Origin: Gottfriedia acidiceleris | GTDB taxonomy: Bacteria > Bacillota > Bacilli > Bacillales > Bacillaceae_G | Reading direction: 5' to 3' | DNA: 64,000 nucleotides | Assembly: GCF_002128425.1 (NCBI RefSeq) | Contig: NZ_NESS01000002.1 | Span: forward strand, 62,001 to 126,000 | Part shown: positions 17,911-26,587 of the stretch, one piece after another | Layout: every line of letters begins with the position of its first letter | Numbering within the stretch: the first letter of the stretch is position 1 | Notes under the pieces: model-generated | What the model was told of the DNA's origin: nothing | The model's input: only the letters and a program-made list of their open reading frames with translations | Database searches by the model: none | Position numbers and translations under genes: made by a program

Positions 17911-18348
17911 ATGAGGGAATATAAAATTTTTTTAATTCGAGAACCACTGTCTATAGAATTTTATGGGAAAGAGCATAAAATATATCAACTAGTATATGAG
18001 TACTATTACTCATCGATTGAACTAAGGAAAATAATCGAAAAACAATTAGAATATATAACAGAACCAATTCCTTTATTCGAGCTACATACATTTATTCGCA
18101 AATTTGATTCTCAACAGATCTACTTTTATGAGGAAACTGGAGAGTATCTTCTCGAACTTGTTGATGGTGCAAAAGCTCAGCTAAAGCTTTATCCTCACGA
18201 ACTTATTTTATATGCAGAAGGTTCATTAGAGTCAGAAACAACATTCTTTGAGCTATTAAGAAAATTTCGTTCAACATTTATTGCAATTGATGTGAAGGAT
18301 CAGCGATTTGGCTGGCTAAAACCTATCGCCTATCAAAAGTATATTTAA
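17911..18348 (+). CDS. sirA: Sporulation inhibitor of replication SirA
   Basis: The 145-residue protein is close in length to B. subtilis SirA (YneE, 148 residues) and has the family's N-terminal KIFLIREPLSIEFYGKE and KIYQLVYEYYYS. SirA binds domain I of DnaA and blocks new replication rounds when the cell commits to sporulation. Position between tkt and yneF is conserved. The start is ATG with a GGGAGTGG-like site. A Spo0A box upstream supports the same regulation. Confidence 0.9.
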   Translation: MREYKIFLIREPLSIEFYGKEHKIYQLVYEYYYSSIELRKIIEKQLEYITEPIPLFELHTFIRKFDSQQIYFYEETGEYLLELVDGAKAQLKLYPHELILYAEGSLESETTFFELLRKFRSTFIAIDVKDQRFGWLKPIAYQKYI

Positions 18349-18433
18349 ACGATTAAATTGCAGATTGCTCTTGTATAAACTGGTTAGTTTTAGTAAAATT
18401 GTTTCTAGATGATTTTAAGGAGGAAGCAATAAA

Positions 18434-18646
18434 ATGTGGGTATACTTTCTAGTCGGCATCTTAGCATTAATTGCAGGTGTAGCGATTGGATTTTTCATAG
18501 CTCGTCAATATACAATGAACTACTTAAAGAAAAATCCACCAATTAATGAACAAATGTTAAAAGTAATGATGGCTCAAATGGGACAAAAACCTTCACAAAA
18601 GAAAATTAACCAAATGATGAAGGCTATGAACAACCAAACAAAATAA
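18434..18646 (+). CDS. yneF: UPF0154 small membrane protein YneF
   Basis: The 70-residue protein has one N-terminal transmembrane helix (residues 3-24) and the family motif [20 protein letters not shown] followed by [18 protein letters not shown]. Its role is unknown; it is widespread in Firmicutes and sits next to sirA. TAAGGAGG precedes the ATG at good spacing. Confidence 0.94.
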   Translation: MWVYFLVGILALIAGVAIGFFIARQYTMNYLKKNPPINEQMLKVMMAQMGQKPSQKKINQMMKAMNNQTK

Positions 18647-18787
18647 TAAATCCTTTTAATATATAAGGCTTTATAGCTTGTTTTGAAATAAATATTGAAC
18701 ATGTTCTTTCAGGAAACAGCTCTTTAAAGTGAATCCTTCATTAAGAATTTGTAATTATTTAAATCATGATTCATTATACTAAACTGA

Positions 18788-18833
18788 AACCACTTATTCT
18801 GTTGGGAAATTAACCAATAGGAGAGTGGTTTTT
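18788..18833 (+). terminator. Terminator in the yneF-ABC exporter intergenic region
   Basis: AACCACT (18788-18794) and AGTGGTT (18824-18830) form a stem with a 29-base loop followed by TTTT. The 567-base gap from yneF to the exporter genes has no convincing gene; a 10-codon frame directly after this hairpin is too short to call. Confidence 0.55.
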
Positions 18834-18903
18834 ATGTTTTTAGAGGAATATATTAATGATTATTAAAAGAAGCTGGTCCTAGGAATAATCTAATAATAAT
18901 TGT

Positions 18904-18938
18904 AAAAACACCGACTTTTACTAAAAGTTGGTGTTTTT
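18904..18938 (+). terminator. Strong terminator upstream of the ABC exporter genes
   Basis: AACACCGACTTTT and AAAAGTTGGTGTT pair with one G-U, with a short loop and a six-T run. It insulates the downstream exporter operon from the tkt-yneF side. Confidence 0.88.
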
Positions 18939-19137
18939 TATATCATTTTTTTTTTTACATTTAGAAGAATTCGTTTATCCTACCAGTATTTAATGCAACA
19001 CGCAAATACAGAACTTCGTTAAGTAAATGAAAATACATTATTTTAGAACAAATATTTATAGAAACGAATAATTTGGATTTACCGAAAATTAACAACCTCT
19101 ATAAATGAGCAGATTATTAAAAATTATTTAAATTTTG

Positions 19138-19146
19138 TGTTATAAT
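19138..19146 (+). promoter_or_regulatory. Extended -10 promoter of the bmrC-like gene
   Basis: TGTTATAAT combines an ideal TATAAT with the TGn extension, 67 bases before the exporter start. No good -35 is visible at the right distance, which an extended -10 can tolerate. Confidence 0.5.
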
Positions 19147-19213
19147 GAACTCTGTGTTTTGAGTTTTCGAAATATTATAAAATTAAGTTTAATAGCATTG
19201 CGGGGGTGAAGGA

Positions 19214-20965
19214 ATGTCAGTTTTTAAAGATTTGTTTTGGTTTTTTAAACAAGAAAAAAGAAGCTATATATGGGGAATATCTCTTTTAGTAATCGTTGCA
19301 ATTTTAGAGCTACTACCTCCGAAGGTTATTGGTTATGTAATTGATGAAATGGTAAAAAACTCACTTAATAGTAAAAACTTACTTTTTTGGGTAGGTTTAA
19401 TTTTTATTAATGGGTTACTTCTTTATGCATTTCGCTATTGGTGGAGGAGATTAATATTTGGTTCTTCTTTGAAGTTAGCCAGACAGCTTAGAGACGATTT
19501 ATACAATCATTTTTCAAAAATGTCTCCATCGTTTTATCAAAAAAATAGAATAGGAGATTTAATGGCGCATGCAACAAACGATGTACAAGCAGTACGCGAG
19601 ACAGCTGGGGCTGGAATCTTAACTTTTGTTGATTCCATTATTTTAGGTGGATCGGTACTAATTATGATGGCAGTTTCAATAAGTTGGAAGTTAACGCTTG
19701 TTAGTCTATTGCCATTACCAGTTATGGCCATTTTGACTCAATACTATGGTAAATTATTACATCAACGTTTTCATTTAGCGCAAGAATCATTTTCTGAATT
19801 AAATAATAAAGTTCAAGAAAGTATGAGTGGATTAAAGGTTATCAGAAGTCTAGGGCAAACAAAAGAGGATGTAACCGCTTTTAAAAATCAAGCAGATTTA
19901 GTAGTGAAATATAATATGAGAGTGGCTAGAATTGATGCACTTTTTGATCCAACAATCATGTTAGTCGTTTCGGTTTGCTATATTATTGCGGTTGTTTATG
20001 GTTCTAGATTAGTTATTGCAGATGATATTACTGTCGGGCAATTAATTACATTTGTTACTTATTTAGGAATATTAATATGGCCAATGCTTGCAATTGGATG
20101 GTTATTCAATATTGTAGAAAGAGGCCGCGCTTCTTATGATCGAATACGTTCTTTATTGAGTGTTGAACCTGAAATTAAAAATAAAAAAGGTGCATTGGAA
20201 AAACTTTCGATGGGTGAGATTACTTATTCAATTGATTCGTTTAAATTTAATGATGAATCAAATTTTGAATTAAAGGATATTTATTTTACTGTTCAAGAAG
20301 GTCAAACAATTGGAATAGTTGGTAAAACTGGTCAAGGAAAAACAACTCTTTTAAAACTTTTATTGAGAGAATATGAAGTAGTTAACGGGAGTATCTCAGT
20401 AGGCGACTTAAATATTAAAGATACAACTTTAATATCACTTAGATCACATATTGGTTATGTACCTCAAGAACATTTCTTATTTTCATCATCGGTAAAGGAA
20501 AATATTGCGTTTAGTCAAATTGATTCTTCAATCGAAACAGTACATAAGGCTGCCGAGATTGCTAATATTCATGCAGATATTTTGGAATTCCCGTTAGGCT
20601 ACGACACGATTGTAGGGGAAAGAGGAGTATCCTTATCTGGCGGTCAGAAACAAAGAATTTCAATCGCTAGATCTTTAATTAAAAACCCGAATATTTTAAT
20701 ATTAGACGACTGTTTATCCGCGGTGGATGCAAAAACAGAGGAAAAAATATTACACTCTTTAAAAGATGAAAGAAGTGGGAAAACAACATTTATTACTTCT
20801 CATCGTATGAGTGCTGTCATGCATAGTGATTTAATCATCGTTGTAGACGAAGGAAGAATTATTCAAAGAGGTAAACATGAAGATTTAGTTCAAATTGATG
20901 GTTGGTACAAAGAAATGTTTGAAAGACAACAATTAGAAGAACTAGTAGAGCAAGGAGGAAGATAA
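19214..20965 (+). CDS. bmrC: Heterodimeric ABC multidrug exporter subunit, BmrC (YheI) type
   Basis: The 583-residue half-transporter has six membrane segments (about residues 15-310) and a C-terminal ATPase with Walker A GKTGQGKTT, signature LSGGQKQR and Walker B ILILDDCLSAVD. The residue after the Walker B aspartate is Asp instead of the catalytic Glu, a feature of BmrC-like degenerate-site subunits. N-terminal similarity to B. subtilis BmrC (SPPFYEKNRTGDLMARGTND in that protein, SPSFYQKNRIGDLMAHATND here) supports the call. It is followed after one base by the partner gene. The likely role is efflux of drugs or lipophilic compounds. Confidence 0.88.
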   Translation: MSVFKDLFWFFKQEKRSYIWGISLLVIVAILELLPPKVIGYVIDEMVKNSLNSKNLLFWVGLIFINGLLLYAFRYWWRRLIFGSSLKLARQLRDDLYNHFSKMSPSFYQKNRIGDLMAHATNDVQAVRETAGAGILTFVDSIILGGSVLIMMAVSISWKLTLVSLLPLPVMAILTQYYGKLLHQRFHLAQESFSELNNKVQESMSGLKVIRSLGQTKEDVTAFKNQADLVVKYNMRVARIDALFDPTIMLVVSVCYIIAVVYGSRLVIADDITVGQLITFVTYLGILIWPMLAIGWLFNIVERGRASYDRIRSLLSVEPEIKNKKGALEKLSMGEITYSIDSFKFNDESNFELKDIYFTVQEGQTIGIVGKTGQGKTTLLKLLLREYEVVNGSISVGDLNIKDTTLISLRSHIGYVPQEHFLFSSSVKENIAFSQIDSSIETVHKAAEIANIHADILEFPLGYDTIVGERGVSLSGGQKQRISIARSLIKNPNILILDDCLSAVDAKTEEKILHSLKDERSGKTTFITSHRMSAVMHSDLIIVVDEGRIIQRGKHEDLVQIDGWYKEMFERQQLEELVEQGGR

Positions 20966-20966
20966 A

Positions 20967-22751
20967 ATGAATCAGGAGATTGAAATCGATGCTACAAGGC
21001 AGAAAAAAGATTTAATACGTCTTCTTTCATTTCTAAAAAAATATAAAGTTTTACTGACTTTTGCTTTTATTTTCTTATTCCTTGCAACAGCATGTGAAAT
21101 GTATGGTCCAATTTTAGTTAAAAGATTTCTAGATGATCATTTAATGAAAAGGTATTTTCCTAAAGATACAATCGTAACGCTATTTTCAATTTATGTTGCA
21201 ATTACAATCGGAAAAATCGTTTTATCTTATTTACAGCTTTTAATGTTTCAACAAATTGCATTTAAAGTTGTTCAAGATATAAGGATGAAAGTTTATGAGC
21301 ATGTACATTCATTAGCTTTTTCGTTTTTTGATAAAACGCCAATCGGAAGTATTGTATCAAGAATTACAAATGATACCGAAGCTATAAAAGATTTTTATGT
21401 TAGTATACTGGCAACGTTTATCCAACAAATTGTCTTTTTAGTCGGAATCATTATTGCGATGTACTCATTAGATGTTAAATTAGCAACGATTTGTGTAGGG
21501 TTAGTTGTAATTGTTTATTTTATTATACTAACCTATCGTAAAAAGAGTTTTCCGTTTTTTATGGAAACTAGGGGGCAATTAAGTAATTTAAATGCTAAAT
21601 TAAACGAACACTTACAAGGTATGTCCATCATTCAAGCCTTTAATCAACAAAAAAGATTACAAAATGAATTTGAGGGAGTAAATAAGTCTCACTATAATGC
21701 AGGTGTAAAAACAATACGATTAGATTCTCTGTTTTTAAGACCAGCAACAGATTTAATTTATACAGTTGGAATTATGTTTGTACTTAGTTTCTTTGGAATT
21801 ACATCTTTTAGTAATCCAGTTGAGATTGGTACTGTCTATGCATTTGTAAGTTATTTAGAAAGATTTTTTGAACCGATCACACAAATGATGATGAAATTAT
21901 CTTTATTACAGCAAGCTGTCGTATCATCATCTAGAGTGTTTGATTTAATGGATGAAGAACAAAAAGCTCCTACTAAAGTAGGAACTGACCTACCAAAAGT
22001 AAAAGAAGGAAGTATCGATTTTAAAAATGTTTCATTCGCATATGACGGAGTTCACAACGTAATTCACGATATTACATTCTCAGTTAAACCTGGACAATCT
22101 GTGGCCTTTGTTGGTCATACAGGAAGTGGTAAGTCTACAATCATGAATTTATTGTTACGTTTTTACGATGTGAAAGACGGGGTAATTCAAATTGACAATC
22201 AAAACCTATCAACATTTGAAGAAAGTGAAATACGATCTAATATCGGATTAGTTTTACAAGATCCTTATTTATTTGTCGGAGATATAAAAGGAAATATCTC
22301 AATGTATAATAGCAAAATAACTGAGAGAGAAATTAAAGATGCATCCGAATTAGTTAGAGCGAATGAATTTATTGAGAAATTACCAAATGGTTACGATGAA
22401 GTAGTTGTTGAAAGGGGTTCAACACTATCAAGTGGACAGCGTCAATTAATCACGTTTGCAAGAACAATAGCAGCTAAGCCTACTATCCTTATTTTAGATG
22501 AAGCTACTGCTAATATTGATAGTGAAACAGAAGAAGCAATTCAAGAAGCCTTAACAGAGATGAGAAAAGGCAGAACTACAGTGATCATCGCTCATCGTTT
22601 ATCAACAATTCAAGATGTTGACTGCATCTATGTATTGCACAAAGGTAAAATCGTAGAAGAAGGCAATCATCAACAACTTCTTGCAAAACAAGGATTGTAC
22701 TATAATATGTATCTATTACAAAATAAAGGGTCTTTATTATTGGCTGAGTAA
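20967..22751 (+). CDS. bmrD: Heterodimeric ABC multidrug exporter subunit, BmrD (YheH) type
   Basis: The 594-residue partner has six membrane segments and an ATPase with Walker A GHTGSGKST, a nonstandard signature STLSSGQRQL (LSSGQ for LSGGQ) and a canonical Walker B ILILDEATANID with the catalytic Glu. Together with the upstream subunit this gives one competent and one degenerate ATP site, the pattern known for BmrC/BmrD. GGAGG precedes the ATG at the end of bmrC, and the genes are one base apart. B. subtilis YheH is longer (about 670 residues), so this copy is on the compact side. Confidence 0.86.
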   Translation: MNQEIEIDATRQKKDLIRLLSFLKKYKVLLTFAFIFLFLATACEMYGPILVKRFLDDHLMKRYFPKDTIVTLFSIYVAITIGKIVLSYLQLLMFQQIAFKVVQDIRMKVYEHVHSLAFSFFDKTPIGSIVSRITNDTEAIKDFYVSILATFIQQIVFLVGIIIAMYSLDVKLATICVGLVVIVYFIILTYRKKSFPFFMETRGQLSNLNAKLNEHLQGMSIIQAFNQQKRLQNEFEGVNKSHYNAGVKTIRLDSLFLRPATDLIYTVGIMFVLSFFGITSFSNPVEIGTVYAFVSYLERFFEPITQMMMKLSLLQQAVVSSSRVFDLMDEEQKAPTKVGTDLPKVKEGSIDFKNVSFAYDGVHNVIHDITFSVKPGQSVAFVGHTGSGKSTIMNLLLRFYDVKDGVIQIDNQNLSTFEESEIRSNIGLVLQDPYLFVGDIKGNISMYNSKITEREIKDASELVRANEFIEKLPNGYDEVVVERGSTLSSGQRQLITFARTIAAKPTILILDEATANIDSETEEAIQEALTEMRKGRTTVIIAHRLSTIQDVDCIYVLHKGKIVEEGNHQQLLAKQGLYYNMYLLQNKGSLLLAE

Positions 22752-22755
22752 ATTA

Positions 22756-22788
22756 AAAGTAGCTAGAATTTCTAGCTACTTTTTTTAT
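22756..22788. terminator. Bidirectional terminator between bmrD and azlD
   Basis: AAAGTAGCTAGAA and TTTCTAGCTACTTT form a long stem with T runs on both strands, serving the converging bmrCD and azlCD units. Confidence 0.9.
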
Positions 22789-22813
22789 TTAGAACTATTC
22801 AGGTGGATATAAT

Positions 22814-23119
22814 CTAAATAAAATAAAGCTTCATCACTAAAACCGTACCTATTGCACCAAAAACAACAAAGATAATATGTAATCTAAGTAATGATAAGAG
22901 AATCGCAACCAATCCACCAATCAGTCCAACACTCATATTTCCCTTTTGAACACTTAGTATTCCTGGGAAAATTAATGCACCTAAAGCAGCATATGGAACT
23001 CCTTTTAACCAGGAGGATACCCAGTTTGGAAATTGAATCCGATCAACAATAAATACAGGAATAATTCGGGGAATCATTGTCACTAAACACATTCCTAAAA
23101 CAAGTAAAAAGACAATCAT
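22814..23119 (-). CDS. azlD: Branched-chain amino acid exporter small subunit, AzlD family
   Basis: The 101-residue protein consists of about four hydrophobic segments and has the AzlD-like MIPRIIPVFIVD and PNWVSSWLKGVPYAALGALIFPG. AzlC and AzlD together export branched-chain amino acids and 4-azaleucine. The start overlaps the azlC stop (ATGA), so the two are translated together. Unlike B. subtilis, no azlB (Lrp-type) gene is adjacent. Confidence 0.9.
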   Translation of the reverse strand: MIVFLLVLGMCLVTMIPRIIPVFIVDRIQFPNWVSSWLKGVPYAALGALIFPGILSVQKGNMSVGLIGGLVAILLSLLRLHIIFVVFGAIGTVLVMKLYFI

Positions 23120-23856
23120 TCTTTGTGTTCTCCTTTCATTAATATAATTGCAAGTAAACTAGCAAAAATTGAAGACAAAATTAATGACCAGCCTTGACTT
23201 AAAAAAGATGAAAGGATGAAATTTAAAAGCATACTCACGAATACGATTAAACATGCTCTCCAATTTGTACGAATTGCTGGAGTTAATAACCCGATAAACA
23301 TAGCGTATAAAGATATTCCCATGCTTTCACTAATAATCGCAGGAATTAGTTTAGAAAAAACTACACCTAAAATAGTACCGGTGATCCAAGTACAATAAGC
23401 AATTGTATGTAATGTAATTAAATAAGTAGACGAATAACTAGCTGAATTACTTTTCTTACTTAAAGTAGTAACCGCAAAATTTTCATCTGTTAATGTAGTA
23501 GATAAGTAGACTCTATGCCAAAATGGTAGAGTTTTAAATTGATGATTAAATGATAGACTCATAACAAAGTTTCTAAAATTTAAAATAAATGTAGCGATAT
23601 AGATCTGGAAAAAACTCACTCCTGCCAAATACATTGATAATCCCATAAACTGACTAGCTCCAGCATAAACTAGTGCACTAAATGAAATAGTATTTAGTAC
23701 ATCAATGTCAGCTTGCTTTGCAATTAATCCGAATGTAAAAGCAACAGGTAAATAACCAATAATTAATGGAACAGAAGCTAGAAATCCCTCCTTCATTTCC
23801 TTACTACGATTCGCTTTTGTGTGTGTAGTTTTTGATTGTTGCAAAACAGTAGACAT
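23116..23856 (-). CDS. azlC: Branched-chain amino acid exporter large subunit, AzlC family
   Basis: The 246-residue membrane protein has AzlC hallmarks: GFLASVPLIIGYLPVAFTFG near the N-terminus, LVYAGASQFMGL, ILNFRNFVMSLS and LTDENFAVTT. It is the main transport subunit of the AzlCD exporter. It overlaps azlD. The window also carries a livKHMGF importer for the same amino acids, so both directions of transport are encoded here. The upstream region is AT-rich without a recognised riboswitch. Confidence 0.93.
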   Translation of the reverse strand: MSTVLQQSKTTHTKANRSKEMKEGFLASVPLIIGYLPVAFTFGLIAKQADIDVLNTISFSALVYAGASQFMGLSMYLAGVSFFQIYIATFILNFRNFVMSLSFNHQFKTLPFWHRVYLSTTLTDENFAVTTLSKKSNSASYSSTYLITLHTIAYCTWITGTILGVVFSKLIPAIISESMGISLYAMFIGLLTPAIRTNWRACLIVFVSMLLNFILSSFLSQGWSLILSSIFASLLAIILMKGEHKE

Positions 23857-24169
23857 ACTTTAGTTACAAACTCCCTTCAATTAAAATATCCTTTAGCTAA
23901 TAGGAACAAAAAATATGTTCCATAATCGAGATGGCAGCTATTTTAAATCATTTCCAATAATTATATTTCCATATTCCTGCTTGTAAAGTGGTTAGAAAAA
24001 TGATTGACCACCAAAGATTGTCATATGATTATACTATAGAATTAAGAAAATTTTTATAATACTAAAAATATAATTTATTTTATATTTAAGATAATTATTG
24101 AATTTTAATATTAATGTACATTGAAGTTGAAGAGAGGGAATTTTAGAAAAGCCATGTTAAAGGTTTGAC

Positions 24170-24265
24170 TTACTCATGAAACTTATAAATAAAAGGTAAT
24201 ATTTCCCAAAAATAAATAGTAAGGATTAATAATAATAAAATACTTGGCCATATTTTTTTAAACAT
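24170..24265 (-). CDS. 31-residue putative small membrane protein
   Basis: On the minus strand, AAGGTGG lies 5 bases before an ATG that opens 31 codons ending in TAA. The peptide starts MFKKIWPSILLLLILTIYFW and continues with EILPFIYKFHE, that is, a basic/aromatic N-terminus, one hydrophobic helix and a short charged tail. This is the layout of small single-pass membrane proteins. I do not recognise a family. It sits in the 630-base gap between azlC and ccdA, where nothing else is visible. A perfect 12-bp inverted repeat lies directly upstream. Confidence 0.5.
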   Translation of the reverse strand: MFKKIWPSILLLLILTIYFWEILPFIYKFHE

Positions 24266-24274
24266 TTTTACCAC

Positions 24275-24302
24275 CTTCATAATAAATTAGTTTATTATGA
24301 AG
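24275..24302. repeat. 12-bp perfect inverted repeat upstream of the small membrane ORF
   Basis: CTTCATAATAAA and TTTATTATGAAG flank a 4-base centre. On the minus strand the hairpin ends exactly where the ribosome binding site of the 31-residue ORF begins, so it may be an operator or a 5' mRNA structure controlling that ORF. Confidence 0.65.
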
Positions 24303-24443
24303 TGTGCCGAAATTTTAGTGAAAATATTCCATATTAATCACTATTCTACAATTATTGGTAATTTAATGATTTCTTAGAGGCTCTTAAAATATTTATACGA
24401 TGCGGTGTATTAACTACTTTTAATACTAAATAAAAAGCAATTC

Positions 24444-24452
24444 TGTTATAAT
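24444..24452 (+). promoter_or_regulatory. Extended -10 promoter of ccdA
   Basis: TGTTATAAT is a perfect TATAAT with TGn extension about 38 bases before the ccdA start. Confidence 0.5.
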
Positions 24453-24490
24453 GTTAACTAGAATGTATAGATGGGAAGGGATGTAAGTTA

Positions 24491-25198
24491 ATGGGGGATT
24501 TAAATATTGGTATTGCATTTGGAGCGGGATTTCTCTCCTTTATTTCTCCATGTTGTCTACCGATTTATCCAGCGTTTTTATCGTATATTACAGGGGTATC
24601 TTTAAGTGATTTACAAAATGAAAAAAGAATACATAAAAGTAAAACTTTACTACATACTTTGTTCTTTTTACTAGGTTTTACAATCATATTTATTGTTTTA
24701 GGCTTTAGTACTTCCATAATCGGTTCGTTTTTTATGCGATATCAAGATTTTATACGTCAAGTTGGTGCGATTTTAATTGTATTTTTAGGATTAGTCGTTA
24801 CTGGTATTTTTCAACCGAAATTTTTAATGAATGATCGCCGATTTCAATTTTCAAAACGTCCTTCAGGATTTCTAGGATCTACTTTAATTGGATTAGCCTT
24901 TGCAGCTGGTTGGACACCTTGTACAGGACCAATCTTAACTTCAGTATTTGCACTTGCTGTAAGTAACCCAAGTTCAAGTTTATTTTATATGTTAGCATAT
25001 ACACTTGGATTTTCTATTCCATTTTTTGTTTTGTCGTTTTATTTAGGGTCACTAAGTTGGATTAAAAAGTACTCACATAAAATTGTTGTTTTCGGTGGAT
25101 ATATCATGATCATAATGGGAATTATGTTATATTTTGATTGGTTAACGAAAATAACAATTTATTTTACTAGATTTTTTGGTGGGTTTACTGGTTTTTAA
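24491..25198 (+). CDS. ccdA: Thiol-disulfide transmembrane transporter CcdA
   Basis: The 235-residue six-helix membrane protein passes reducing equivalents from cytoplasmic thioredoxin to extracytoplasmic thiol proteins, needed for cytochrome c maturation and spore formation. The two redox cysteines are in SPCCLPIYPAFLSYITG (helix 1) and AAGWTPCTGPIL (helix 4). Position before ccdC is the conserved yne arrangement. A WCPPC thioredoxin-like partner (yneN) is encoded further along the window. The CheY-like yneI gene that usually follows is absent. Confidence 0.95.
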   Translation: MGDLNIGIAFGAGFLSFISPCCLPIYPAFLSYITGVSLSDLQNEKRIHKSKTLLHTLFFLLGFTIIFIVLGFSTSIIGSFFMRYQDFIRQVGAILIVFLGLVVTGIFQPKFLMNDRRFQFSKRPSGFLGSTLIGLAFAAGWTPCTGPILTSVFALAVSNPSSSLFYMLAYTLGFSIPFFVLSFYLGSLSWIKKYSHKIVVFGGYIMIIMGIMLYFDWLTKITIYFTRFFGGFTGF

Positions 25199-25447
25199 GG
25201 TTGTTTTTTCTATATAGGAGCCAATATAAAATACGACATGTAAAAAAAATACAGTGATTGAAGTTTTTGGATTTGCTTCGATGTAGGAGAAGCTGTATTA
25301 TATAATCAGTTTAAATTATGTCTTACATTATTCGGTAAAATAGTTGGATAATTAGAAGATAAAACAAATTCATAAAGATCAAATTTATGATCAGTTCAAG
25401 CGATACTAGTCAATGTATTAAGAATGAGATAAAAGGTAGTGAAAAAA

Positions 25448-25939
25448 ATGAGCAAAAATATGAGTATTATATTTAGTACAGTAATAGCAACTTGTATGGC
25501 TTTAGGTGTAATTGTCGTTAGACTAAAAGCTGCTAAAAAGCCAACAAACTTAAAAAAAATAATTTTACCTCCATTTTTTATGAGTAGTGGAGCTTTAATG
25601 TACTTAGTACCAGAGTTTAGATTAACAGGGACTGAAGTTTTAGAAGCTGTTTGTATGGGTGTATTTTTTTCGTTATTTTTAATTAAAACGTCTAAATTTG
25701 AAATTGTAGATAATGAAATTTATTTAAAAAGATCTAAAGCATTTGTATTTATCTTACTCGGTTTATTAGTTGTTCGAATTGTAATGAAATTATATTTAAG
25801 TTCGTCAATCGATGTAGGCCAATTAAGTGGTATGTTCTTCTTATTAGCATTTTCAATGATTGTTCCATGGCGCTTAGCTATGTACAAGTCATATCAAAAA
25901 ATGAGAAGACAACTTCCTTCAAATACAATTATTACATGA
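25448..25939 (+). CDS. ccdC: CcdC-family membrane protein (YneJ)
   Basis: The 163-residue protein has about four to five hydrophobic segments and the CcdC-like RLKAAKKPTNLKKIILPPFFMS, VDNEIYLKRSKAF and MIVPWRLAMYKSYQKM motifs. Its biochemical role is unknown; it is linked by gene order to ccdA. Three in-frame starts are near each other; I prefer ATG 25448, 11 bases after AAAGG, over the GTG 9 bases earlier. The 240-base gap before it (25201-25438), where yneI lies in B. subtilis, contains only a weak stem (AATACAG/CTGTATT) and no ORF. Confidence 0.88.
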   Translation: MSKNMSIIFSTVIATCMALGVIVVRLKAAKKPTNLKKIILPPFFMSSGALMYLVPEFRLTGTEVLEAVCMGVFFSLFLIKTSKFEIVDNEIYLKRSKAFVFILLGLLVVRIVMKLYLSSSIDVGQLSGMFFLLAFSMIVPWRLAMYKSYQKMRRQLPSNTIIT

Positions 25940-25972
25940 AAAAACGTGTACCATTTCGGTACACGTTTTTTA
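25938..25972. terminator. Bidirectional terminator between ccdC and yneK
   Basis: AAAACGTGTACC and GGTACACGTTTT form a 12-bp stem with a 5-base loop and T runs on both sides. It overlaps the yneK stop. Confidence 0.92.
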
Positions 25973-26401
25973 TTTAGCAAGTAAATGCTTATAATCAGTA
26001 AAATCGATTTCTTTTTTCTTTAATGTTTTAACTAAAAATGCATGATCTCGTTTAGGAGTTGCTTTAATATATCCTTCAATAATTAAACCTTGTGTAATTT
26101 GCGAAGCATTATTTAATAGCGCTAATTCACCAATTTTTCCTGCTATTTTATCTCGAGCTATATCTCTAAATAAAGATGGAACAGGTTTTACTAATTCTTC
26201 AAGTAATTCTTTCTGTTCAGTTGACCATAAATGCCTTGTTTTTTGTAAATATTCTTCCTGCCAATCTAAAATCGATTTCCCGTCCTCTTTAGGTAATCTT
26301 TTCAAAAACTTTCTGAACATAAAGTATCCGCCGATCGACATCATTCCTAACAAGAAAATTGTCCATAAGACAATCATAATTTGAGAAAAGAACGAAAACA
26401 T
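25970..26401 (-). CDS. yneK: DUF2621 membrane-anchored protein YneK
   Basis: The 143-residue protein starts with one transmembrane helix (about residues 5-27) followed by a soluble domain with LDWQEEYLQKTRHLW and FRDIARDKIAGKIGELAL. These match the YneK/DUF2621 family of unknown function next to ccdC. I set the start at ATG 26401 because CAAGGAGG lies just upstream; a longer frame from 26458 would pass through it. It is transcribed towards ccdC and shares its terminator. Confidence 0.9.
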   Translation of the reverse strand: MFSFFSQIMIVLWTIFLLGMMSIGGYFMFRKFLKRLPKEDGKSILDWQEEYLQKTRHLWSTEQKELLEELVKPVPSLFRDIARDKIAGKIGELALLNNASQITQGLIIEGYIKATPKRDHAFLVKTLKKKEIDFTDYKHLLAK

Positions 26402-26587
26402 ATGTATCCTCCTTGTATTAGGTAAACATATCACTATTATAGTAAGAAAATATGACAAGTATCAAGCAAGTACATATGTTTTTTGTCAAAAAATGACCAA
26501 TTATTTTTAAGTACTAGTTTCATTTTAAGTATTTGAATCATATAGTAGAAAAAAGAAAGAAAAAAGTCGTAGAGGAGGCGAAAGAAT

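Noticed and set aside
18835-18867. 10-codon ORF following the hairpin downstream of yneF
   Set aside because: Too short, no proper ribosome binding site, and located in the T tail of a terminator.
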